Of a stretch of 64,000 nt of DNA, positions 24,701 to 36,700 are shown one piece after another; the first letter of the stretch is position 1, and every line of letters begins with the position of its first letter. The notes under the pieces were generated by a model. It ran no database searches. It was given only the letters and a program-made list of their open reading frames with translations, and had not been told where the DNA came from. The stretch is from assembly GCF_023078275.1 (NCBI RefSeq), contig NC_062983.1, forward strand, positions 7,495,001 to 7,559,000, in the 5' to 3' direction. Made by a program: the position numbers and the translations under genes. The stretch comes from Leguminivora glycinivorella (Eukaryota > Arthropoda > Insecta > Lepidoptera > Tortricidae).

Positions 24701-27700
24701 TAGTTGCTCTATAGAAGACCATAATAATATGATCCCCTATCCTTTACAACCCAGCAGCTCGGTACGCACGTTACAATTTTTTTTTAATCTTCTTTAGTGA
24801 GGGCAACTGAGTACGACGGCATATTTAATTGTTTATAAAGTTTGAGGATACCTGGAAAAAATTAATACAAGAAGCCATTTTGAAAATATAATAAATATTC
24901 ACTGCTTTCGGTCACGCGTGTACGCTGCGACCATTTTGCGACCGTTTTTCGACCGTTTGGTGACAGTTTGGCGACTGTTCTTTACATGGAATATTACCGT
25001 CTTAATCCATATTTTAACAACTTTATTGGTTTTCTAGGCATTATTTTTATTATTTCAGTATAGTATATGCACCGGAGCACTAAAACTTCACCAATCAATA
25101 TACATAACACGCAAACACCGAGTAGTCAATAATATTATTACTGGTTAAACTGAGGTAAATTGATGGCGCGTTGATAAATTTAGACTAATTTTATGAAATC
25201 ACTCGAGCAATTTAATTGGCCATGGTAATTAGCCCACATTATATTACAAATGCAAACAATATTTATCTTTAACAAATTCTTACGCCATTACATTTTAATG
25301 TCAAATGATTTTATTTCTTTTTTACTTTGACGTCTCTGACAGTCGCCATTTGAAAAGAATGAAATGAACGAATGATTTTGGGAAAGTAGTCGCCAAACGG
25401 TAACAATGTGTGCACGCGTAGTGCACACTTCTGTCACTTCTGTGACCATTTGTGCCTGTTACCAATCGTCCCCATTTGGGTCGCCGCGACTAAACGTCGA
25501 CCGTACTGCGACTAAGCATTGAGACCCGAAGACCTGTGTGTACACAAAATAGGAGGATTTGCGTAGGAACGGCGACCGATTATGGTTATATGGGAGTCTA
25601 CAACTCTTGTTCTTTCATACCTTTAACGTATCACGTCACGTATTTGAGATGACAATGTGTACAAACGGGCAATGACAATGAGTCTACATTTACCTACCAT
25701 ATTGCATAAGAAGCGCAGGTAGCCCAGCGGTAAGTGCGTGCGACTTTCGTTCTGGAGGTCGCGGGTTCGAACCCCGGCTCGCACCAATGAGTTTTTCACT
25801 TATGTGCGAAATGTCATTAAATTTGATATTTGCCAGTCGCTTTTCGGTGAAGGAAAACATCGTGAGGAAACCGGACTAATTCCAATGAGGTCTAGTTACC
25901 CTTCGGGTTGGAAGGTCAGATGGCAGTCGCTTTTGTAAAACTAGTGCCTACGCCAAATCTTGGGATTAGTTATCAAAGCGGACCCCAGGCTCCCATGAGG
26001 CGTGGCAAAATGCCGAGTTAACGCAAGGAGGATAATGATTGCATAATAATGCTCTTCTATAGTAAATTGTGCAGCGTGGCGGATGTTAAGTATTGCACAC
26101 GAGAGTAAGTCAAGTCAATAGATAAGGCGCGATGGCGCGGACGGCGCGGTACTAGAAATTCCAAAACTCCCGGGAGAACGACTTTTCAATTACTCCCGCT
26201 CCACCTGCGTGCAAATGCACATTTGCGGGAGTGTGATGATAAAATCTAAATATTTAAGTACCTATGTCTTCTTTACTAAACTATGTTTAGTCTCATAACA
26301 ATAGATACATACTTAAACATGAGATACTTTTTCAGAGGAAATTGCAATTAGGTACATATGTAGGTATATTTCACTAAAACTCGAGTTGTATAGTAGAGAT
26401 TGTCAAGCAGTAACAAAGTAAGTCTAAACTAAACATCATCAGCAGGAAGCATTTGAACCGAAGTCCTAGTGACATGTTTATCCAGGTCCGACCAAACAGC
26501 GCAATCAAGCTCGAGAGCTCTCCACGATGTAGCAACTTGGGGTTTATTTAAACGATTTCAACGGACGCTTCGAACTTTGAGAATCTGAACTTGATTTGAT
26601 ATTATTTGCGTCCAGCACCGGCTCATAAGCTTCTTCATTAGACATTACCACACAAGATAGTTTCAAACCTTTTTATTAAAAAAACCGGCCAAGAGCGTGT
26701 CGGGCCTAGCTCAGTGTATGGTTCCGTAGTTTTCCGTATTTTTCTCAAAAACTACTGAACCTATCAAGTTCAAAACAATTTTCCAAGAAAGTCTTTATAA
26801 TGTTCTACTTTTGTGATTTTTTTCATATTTTTTAAACATATGGTTCAAAAGTTAGAGGGGGGGGCGCACTTTTTTTTCCTTTAGGAGCGATTATTTCCGA
26901 AAATATTAATATTATCAAAAAACTATCTTAGTAAACCCTTATCCATTTTTAAATACCTATCCAACAATATATCACACGTTGGGGTTGGAATGAAAAAAAA
27001 TATCAGCCCCCACTTTACATGCTTTACATGTGTGGGATGCGTAGTGATATCTCCCACGGGTTCCACTTACTTGCAGTAGGTATAGCTCCAGGCGTAGAAA
27101 GCAAACAAGCAGGATACGTTTTGAAGCTTTATTCTTGAGCACACACATGCGTAAGCGAACAGTTTAAATTTACAGAAGGGGAAATGCAAGATAGGCAAAG
27201 CAAAAGCACTTAAAACTATAAAGCGCGAGCGAGTGCACAAAGGAATGCGATAGGAATGCGACCGAGCAGCGCGGTGGCGTGCGCTGTGCGTCAGAGAGGC
27301 AGATAGACTGGTGAGCGCGGCGCGCGGGGGAACATGCGCGGGCGCAGGGCGGCTGGCCGGGAACCGGTCACGCCGCGACGTTATCAGCTGTGTGCAGTCG
27401 CTCCGCGCGCTAAACTATCTACTAATAACAAGAATCTGTTTGTCCGCTTCAACATACAAAATATGTGACATGAACATTTTATATTTTATTCTCACATAGT
27501 TCAGCTTAATTATTTCATAGTAATGAATAAAAGGTTAAAAGGGTAAAATTCATTAAATGCCAATCAACAATTAAAATTACTGTACATAATCGTTAATTGA
27601 ATAATTAGGATATAAAATAAATTCATTTGACATAATTAAATTCATTGTAAATAAATAAAATTAAAATGATTTGATATAAATAATTAATTTGAATTGATTG

Positions 27701-30700
27701 ATGAATAAAAATTGTAAAAAGTAAAACTGTAAAATGTAAAACAATAAAAACATTAAAATTAATAAAATACATAAAATCTGTGGCAGAACGCCCACATCCA
27801 GGGTTGGGCAGTATTTCAAATACATGTATTTGAAATACTCGTTTAAAATACAAATACGTATTTTGTATTTGTATTTCAAATACTGCTTGGTTAAGTATTT
27901 TGTATTTGATATTTCAAATACCTAGACACATGTATTTAGTATTTTGTATTTGAAATACTCAAGGCTGTAAAATACATTTGCACAAAATACATTTCTGAAT
28001 AGTTTTTAACTGTGTGATAGTATGATAGTCCCTTTAGGAGACTGTGATATATTAAAACGGCAACACTGTCAAGTGTCAACGTCAAATGTCACTGTCACTA
28101 CTGTCAGCGACAAGTGTCACATCACTTTGATAGTTGATTTCGCGGTATTGTGTTCGTGACATTTTTCTACTAGTGCCACTACTGGAGTGTCTGGAGTGAC
28201 GATTTTTCAGTTTTACTCAATAATATTAAGTTTATTGCGATATTATATTGACGAGTCGATCGGCGTTTAGTGATTGAATATAATAATGGATGCAAATTCA
28301 GGCGGATCTGCGTCATCTACATCCAGAGAAGTGAGAGAGGAAATGTTGACAATAATGGCGGTGGTTGTAGTGACGCTGGTGGTGTAAAAACATTTCCACT
28401 AATTTTAACCGACAATTGAATGTTTTTTTTTTCACCACACCAACTGTTAAAGACTCTCTTTGTTCTTCGAAAATATACAGCAAAATTGCAATTTCATACA
28501 AATTTTAACTTGATGTCTTAAGCTTGCTGGTAGAATCCACCTATAAATGAAATAATTTTTATTAAACATGATATCAAATCATAATATTAATACCATCTAA
28601 CTTAGGGTATGATATCCTGGATATCAAGTTAAAATTTATATGAAATTACTTTTGAACTGCAAAATCGTACAACTTTCTCATCCGTAAACCTTTACCAGTT
28701 GGTGTGGTCAAAAGTATTTTGTATTTGAAATACATTTTTATAAACGCTATATTTTGTATTTGGTATTTGAAATACATTTTTTTTAACACTATATTTAGTA
28801 TTTTGTATTTGAAATACCCGTCACCAAAGTATTTAGTATTTTATATTTGAAATACATTTCCAAATGTAATTAGTATTTTGTATTTGAAATACTATTGGCC
28901 AGTATTTTGCCCAACCCTGCCCACATCACCCCCCTCCAGAGACCTGCTAAGGGCGATAATAGTCAGGGAAACGTACTACACGACCTGAACGCGTACGCTT
29001 GACGACATCTTCCTCATTCACAGCTGAACTGGTGGTGGTTGTTTTATGTGAGTTGTTCTGTGTTTTATGTGTAGTGTGAGTGGTGTGTGTGTCGTGAAGT
29101 ATGTAGGCTGGTTTTACGCGGTCTACAGATACCGTCACAGACTTACCATTAATGAGTAAGGTATACACCTTCGGTTCTCTCTTCAGAACCTCATAGGGTC
29201 CCGTGTACGCTGGTTTTAGCGACTTGCACAGGGCATCGTCCCTCAGGAACACATGCGAAGACGTTGCCAGGTCATTGAAAACAAACGTACGACGCTGACC
29301 TACATGACGGGAAGCTGGTGTCGGGTGCAGGTTCCTTGTGAACGTGCGAAGCCGAGACAAGTAGTCCGTCACATCTGGTAATGGATCAGCATCTGGGTTG
29401 AAAAATTCACCAGGCATACGCAAGGGCTGACCGTAGACCAGCTCCGCAGAAGTTGCTTGGAGATCCTCCTTAAACGCGTTCCTCATGCCCAACAACACCA
29501 ATGGGAGTGATTCAACCCAGGTGGAGGTGGCGTGACACGTGATGGCAGATTTCAAATGGCGGTGCATACGCTCCACCATCCCATTGCACGCTGGGTGATA
29601 AGCGGTGGTACGCTTATGTACAAACCCTGCCAGCTCGGACAGCTTCTTGAAGAGCGCAGACTCGAACTGACGCCCTCTGTCGGTGACAATATCCACCGGG
29701 CACCCGAAGCGAGCTATCCAGCCATGCAGCAGAGCTTGTGCGACGGTATCGGCAGACATGTCCTGTATTGGGATTGCCTCAGGCCATCTCGTAAAACGGT
29801 CAATGGCAGTGAGGCAGTACCTAAAACCTTGGCAAAGTGGAAGTGGCCCAATTAGGTCAATGTGGATATTCAAGAACCTGCCCTTAGGGACGTCAAACGA
29901 TGACAGTGGTGCGGAGACATGCCGAGTGACCTTGGAACGCTGACAAGCCAGACAGTTCCGGGTCCATTCGCGACAGTCTCTTCTCACCCCAGGCCAGACG
30001 TACCTGTCCGCCACGAGCTTCACAGACGCGTTCGCCCCTGGATGGCTAAAGGAATGCAGGCCTTCAAAGACCTGACGCCTCAACTCTGCTGGAACGTAAG
30101 GTCTGGCAGTTGAGGAGCTCTCATCGCAGTACAGCTCAGCATCAGACCCAGGCACTTGGACTTTGGTCAGGCGCAACGAGGTGCCTTCCTTGAGTAGCTG
30201 CTCCAACTCCGGATCGTTGCGTTGAGCTGCAGCCAGCTTGCTCAAGTCCACGGGCTGCGTGATCTCCTCGATCCTAGAGAGAGTGTCAGCTACGACATTG
30301 TCCTTACCCGAGATGTGCCTGATGTCTGTGCTGAACTGCGATATGAAATCCAGGTGACGGAATTGCCTGGGCGAGCAATTCTCCTTGCGAGAATGAAACG
30401 CAAAGCATAACGGCTTGTGGTCAGTGTAGATGGTGAAGTCACGGGCTTCGACCATGTGCCGGAAATACTTAATCGCCTCATAAATCGCAAGGAGTTCGCG
30501 GTCGTAGGGCGAGTATTTCTGCTGGGCAGGACTCAGCTTGCGCGAGAAGAAAGCCAGCGGCTCCCAGCCCCTCTTCTCGTTGAACTGCTGCAACACTGCC
30601 CCCATGGCCACGTCTGATGCATCCGTCACGATGCTGAGCTTCGCCTGCGCATCTGGATGTGCCAAAAGAGCAGCCTGACTCAAGTCCTGCTTACAGCGAT

Positions 30701-33700
30701 CGAATGCGTCCTGCTCCGCCGACGTGAAGTGAACCGGGTGCGAAGCCTTCACCGAACCCGCCAACAGAGCGTTCAGAGGAGCCTGGTTCTGAGCAGCACT
30801 GGGTATGAACCTGCGATAAAAGTTCAACATACCCAGAAAACGCCTGAGCTCCCGCACGTTCTTGGGTGGCGGAAAGTCCTTGATTGCGTCGACCTTGGAC
30901 GGGAGAGGCCTTGTGCCTTCGGCAGAGATGCGGTAACCTAAGAATGTTACCTCTGAGGCTCCGAAGACGCACTTGGCAGTATTCACCACCATGCCATACT
31001 CCCGCAAACGGACGAACAGCTGACGAAGATGGTCTTCATGGGTCTTCTCGTCCTTTGAGAAGACTAAGAAGTCGTCCAGGTAGCTATAACAAAAGTCAAG
31101 TCCCCGCAACATTTCATCCACGAAGCGCTGGAACGTCTGCCCGGCATTCCGAAGTCCGAACGACATGTACGGAAATTCGAAAAGACCGAACGGCGTGGTA
31201 ATGGCGGTCTTCGGGATGTCGTCAGGGTTAACGGGGATCTGATTATATGCCTTAACAAGGTCAATGGTTGAAAACACGCGACAGCCTGTGATACTCTGCG
31301 CGAAATCCTGGATATGGCGAATAGGATACCTATCAGGTACTGTTCGCGCGTTGAGCATCCTATAATCGCCACAGGGTCTCCAACCATTGTCCTTTTTAGG
31401 GGCCAAATGCAAGGGAGAAGCCCAAGGGGACTCGGAGGGTCTGGCTATGCCACTAGCGAGCATAGAAGAAAACTCCTCCTTGGCGATCTTTAATTTATCA
31501 GGAGCCAACCTACGAGGTGAACTGAAAACAGGGGGTCCAGGTGTAGTTCTGATATGGTGAAGTGTGTTCAGATTCAGATTCAGATTCAGATGATTTATTT
31601 GCCATTACAAGTATAAATACATGCAAATATAGTTACAAATCATACTCTAAGTACTTACATGCTAGGATTACTTATTCTATGCTGATGTACAAGATCATGA
31701 AGTTGTCCATTAAAATAATGAAATTGTTGTTGTGTTTTATTGTGCGGTGTATGCCAGATGGGCGAGTGATGTCAGGGTATTCCTGTAGTATAGTGTGGTA
31801 AACAGACTCACCAGTTACAACTTTGATTGAGGCAATGTCGTCAGACGGTCGGGCAGGCAAACCCGCGGCCGAAAGTAGTGTATTGCCATCTATGAGTCGA
31901 CGTTCCCTGCAATTTACAAGAAGATTGTAATGTATTAAAAAATCAACACCTATTATCGCCTTTGTCACATCCGCTACAATAAATCGCCAGACAAAGTCAC
32001 GGCGCAAGCCTATATTAAGCACTAGATGCACGAAACCGTACGTGTTTATCACTGTGCCGTTAGCGGCGCACAAATCATAGTTTGTCGGCTGTCTGCGTTC
32101 ATTTAATTTGTTACGCGGAAAAACACACAAATCACTACCTGTGTCCACGAGGAATGTGACCTTCGACCTGGAGTCCACGACGAATAAGCGACCTTTGCTA
32201 GGGCAGCCGCTCGCCGCCATCACCGACTGCCCGATGCGTTTCCCGACTGGTAATCACAAGGCTTGATGCACCTTTTAGCCTGCTCTCCGAACTTGTGATG
32301 GTACCAGCAGGTAGGGAACTTCCGATAGCTGGAGTTGGACCTCTTGGACGCTGAACGCTGCCTGGTGTGACTCGATGACCTCTCCCTAGACCGGGACATT
32401 CGACCTACTTTGGCATCCAGCGCCTGCATCCGCCTGCTCAGCTCCGCGATCTGCAGCATCAGGGGATCCGATGACGTGGAGGGTAGCGACGCTGCTGCCA
32501 CCTGCGGGGCGGGCGCGACAACGTCGTGAAGGCGATCGGCGAGCTCTGCCAAGTCCTCCAGGGATGATTTTAACTGTGACGCGACAATATCTTGCGTCCG
32601 TTGTGGTAGCCGATTAACCCAGATGGAACGTAGAAAGTCCTCAGGTAGCCCAGGTCCCGCCAAGCTCTGAAGATGCCGAAGAAACTGTGAAGGCTACCTG
32701 TCTCCCAGCTCTTCCAGGTTGAGGACCTGCTGGACCTTCCTCTCGCGCGACGCAGAAAGTCGTTTAATGAGCTCCGTCTTGAGCTTTTCAAATTTGTTCT
32801 CCTCCGGTGGTGACGTAATGATGTCCTCTACCTCCGCCGCATATTGAGGCTCAAGTTGTGCCATGGCGTAATAAAATTTGGTCTCGTCCGTTGTAACACG
32901 AGACAACCGAAATTGCCCCTCCAGCTGCGCAAACCATAGCGCCGGTTTCTCTGGATAAAACGGGGGAATCTTGACACCAACCCGAAATGACTCAGCCGTT
33001 AACGGCTCGGCGCCATTTTGTAACGGTACTTCTTTGTCTTTGTCTTGCTCAGTGCCTTTGCCGTCTGTCATGCTGAAGTGTTTAGCGAGGAGTCACCAAT
33101 GTGGGATGCGTAGTGATATCTCCCACGGGTTCCACTTACTTGCAGTAGGTATAGCTCCAGGCGTAGAAAGCAAACAAGCAGGATACGTTTTGAAGCTTTA
33201 TTCTTGAGCACACACATGCGTAAGCGAACAGTTTAAATTTACAGAAGGGGAAATGCAAGATAGGCAAAGCAAAAGCACTTAAAACTATAAAGCGCGAGCG
33301 AGTGCACAAAGGAATGCGATAGGAATGCGACCGAGCAGCGCGGTGGCGTGCGCTGTGCGTCAGAGAGGCAGATAGACTGGTGAGCGCGGCGCGCGGGGAA
33401 CATGCGCGGGCGCAGGGCGGCTGGCCGGGAACCGGTCACGCCGCGACGTTATCAGCTGTGTGCAGTCGCTCCGCGCGCTAAACTATCTACTAATAACAAG
33501 AATCTGTTTGTCCGCTTCAACATACAAAATATGTGACATGAACATTTTATATTTTATTCTCACATAGTTCAGCTTAATTATTTCATAGTAATGAATAAAA
33601 GGTTAAAAGGGTAAAATTCATTAAATGCCAATCAACAATTAAAATTACTGTACATAATCGTTAATTGAATAATTAGGATATAAAATAAATTCATTTGACA

Positions 33701-36700
33701 TAATTAAATTCATTGTAAATAAATAAAATTAAAATGATTTGATATAAATAATTAATTTGAATTGATTGATGAATAAAAATTGTAAAAAGTAAAACTGTAA
33801 AATGTAAAACAATAAAAACATTAAAATTAATAAAATACATAAAATCTGTGGCAGAACGCCCACACATGTAGGGAACCGTACCCTAATAAAACATTTTTTT
33901 CCATTTTTTATTTTTGCACTTTGTTGGCGTGATTGATATACATATTGGTATTTCAACTTTCTAGTGCTAACGGTTACTGAGATTATCCGCGGACGAATGA
34001 CATCAGTACTTATCTCCGTATTCATTTATTTTGTAGCTATGTAGCTCTACGGGTCAAATTAGATTAATATGGCCTAAAGATCGTGCTTTAAAACCATTTG
34101 CGGCATGTTTCTAAATTTCGAAGTGTAATAGGTATAGTACTATTACTATTCTCATGCTTTAAGAATATTCGTTATCTTGGTGGTCTATTGTCCATTGGTA
34201 ATCCAATCTTGGAAGTAGCACACTTCCATTTTCTTTAATTCCTGCCGATCATGTGTCCGGCTCTTCCAGTCCCGACTTCCATATCGTCGGATGTCATACA
34301 CCCACAGATCGTTAAGAATATGACTAGGGATGTACCGACTAGTCGCGAAAGCCGACTATCCAGCCACATTAGTCAGCGACTAGTCGGCAAAAAAGGCCGA
34401 TTAATCGGCACTTCATTAGTGATAGAAAAACTGAAAGCTACAGATGAAAATTATGGTTTTATTGTGTACCTATTCGTAATTCGTTTCTTTGTGAAAACAA
34501 CAAATATCTGTAATCATCACAGAAATAATTTCCTACCTAGAATTATCGATTTCATAAGAAAGATGACTACCCACTAAGCCAAGCCGGTTGTCAAAAATGG
34601 AAAATGAAATGAAAAATGGAAATGGAAATTATTGTCATGAACCTTTGAACTTGTAAAAAAATCATGAAAAGCGCGAACGAAGGACCAAAATTATTAATTA
34701 TTCAAAATGTGAATATAGTTGACTATTATGTTTTGGCCGACTAATCGGCCACCCAAGCGCCGACTAGTCGGTAATCGGCCTTGTCGGCCAAATCAATAGT
34801 CGGTACATCTCTAAATATGACGTAAATATTGTTCAATTTATTCTCTACCGGTGAAATTTATGTTGGATGGACTTTAGTAATGTGGAGAAGATGGACAGCC
34901 CACGAGCACACCTAGGACACTGGCGATCAAATATATGAAAGAGGCGCGTTCCTAGCACACAGTCTAAGCTCGTGTAGTTCACCTACACCTACGCGTACTA
35001 TGCTTGTGTGAGTGAAATATGACAGGTCGACTGTTCGCGTTTTTGACAGGCGATAACTGTCAGGTAACCGAGAGGGGGTGGGAGGCACTTTCAGCGGGGA
35101 GCGGGAGTGGCCATACTGTACGATAGTACTCTATTATACCTACTGCGCTACGAGTAAATCAAGTCAACATAAAATCAAGAATTGTATTATTGGGTAAATT
35201 TCAAATGCCGCTCCTAAGCACGAAACGGGCTGACATCTGACAGTTAAGTTATTCGAACGTTAGAGAGAAATAATTACAACATTGAAATAAAACATAAACA
35301 GGGCTAGACTCTGCACAGGCCTGTCACTGTCACCAATTAGTGCTCAAGTTTCTGAAGCCTGCTTGACATGTACTTATAGAGTCTGTTCGGAAAGTGAAGA
35401 GTCGTGAAATGTATGGGGTCCAATACATTCCACGAGTCTTCATTTTTTAAATGGTTAAAATTTAACAGTTATCGATGGTTTTTAGCTTTAGGTAGTAGGC
35501 AACATGGCAAATTATTGCCATATTTTTGTAATAAATCAGAAAAGCAAGTACCTACTTATTTTATTTCTGTTTTCTATAATTATTGTTCTAGTCTTAGCTT
35601 CTTCTTAGCTTTCGAGATAGATTTAATTTTATATCACGTTTTGTGTCTATGACCAACAAGTATGAGTAATAAATAGGTAGTTCGAATATTGGTAAGTGGT
35701 TACCATAGCTTTTTAGCTATGTCAAGTGTTGCCAGACTTCTATAAACCTTCTTGAATTTACCATAATTCTAACCATTTCATAATCTTAGTTATTTCCGGA
35801 GAAACTCTGACTGACAGTACCTACTCTAATCTGAATGACCTACCCACCTGCGCCGGCGCACCGTTCCCAAGTTGTTTATCCTCATAATATTGTATTAAAA
35901 CGGCGCCGCATTTTCACTAGCTCGCTTGGTGGTCTGTTGGTTTTTACATAATAAAAAGGCAGTGTTGAGAAAACTGAGGAGAAACGATGTTCGAGTAAGA
36001 TTAGCTTAAGTAGAGATGATGTCACATAAAATATCCAATTTTGGAACACAATCATGTTAGGTAGAAAATGTGCAATTAATCAAATTATTACAAATGAGGT
36101 CAAAACATTTTATCTGCAAAATAATAAAGATACTTATATAATACCGCAAAGTTTAAAATAAAAACATTTTCGTCCAAACTAAAAACAAAATTGGTACCAT
36201 TTGATCCTATCCTTACCTACATTCATTTTCACTACAAAATAATAAGTGCGGCAGAATTAAATAACCCCCCCTCTTCATTGAAATTTGTACATCATCGTAA
36301 CCTAATATCTTGGCGGTATATTTGATAGCCGTGTGGTGACGGGTTAAGAATTTCACCACCCCCTTTCTTCCCGTGGGTGTCGTAGAAGGCGACTGTGGGA
36401 TATGGGTTAAATAGTGACGTAGGCGAGAGGCTGGCAACCTGTCACTGCAATGTCACATTTTCGATTTCTTTCAACCCCTTTTTGCCAAGAGTGGCACTTA
36501 AACTTGAGTAGTTTCATGTGCTCTGCTTACCCCTTCATGGGACACAGACGTGATAGTATGTATGTATGTATATTTGATGGCCAATTAGCTACAACCTGGC
36601 AAAAAAGAGTAGATTTTTTTATGGGATAGGAGGCAAATGAGCATATAGGTAAGCGATCACCAATGGACACCCGAAACCCCAGAAGTATTGTAGGTGCGTT

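Larger units (their letters stand above)
27031..33864 (-). mobile_element. Ty3/gypsy LTR retrotransposon, CsRn1-like, defective
   Basis: 765/766-bp LTRs begin TGTGGGATGCG and end CGCCCACA, flanked by CATG target duplications (27027-27030, 33865-33868). On the - strand the 5' LTR is followed by TGGTGACTCC (33098), close to the tRNA-Trp primer site used by CsRn1 elements. Gag, protease, RT, RNase H and integrase follow in that order, with no envelope gene. The Gag has the CHCC zinc motif of the CsRn1 clade. It is broken in three ways: a stop codon in gag, a 162-bp insertion in pol, and a hAT element at the 3' LTR edge. Length without insertions is about 5.5 kb. Confidence 0.9.
26683..33998 (+). 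repeat. Dispersed CCGGCCAAGAG repeat, split by the gypsy insertion
   Basis: The left part, 26683-27030, runs from AAAACCGGCCAAGAGCGTGT to CACTTTACATG. The right part, 33865-33998, continues from CATGTAGGGAACCG to ATCCGCGGACG. The intact relative at 39857-40497 reads across the junction, which shows that the LTR element (27031-33864) was inserted here with duplication of CATG. Confidence 0.7.

Noticed and set aside
25710..25785. Possible functional tRNA gene
   Set aside because: A- and B-boxes are present, but the acceptor arms do not close convincingly and the sequence runs directly into a SINE body found again at 56880-57244.
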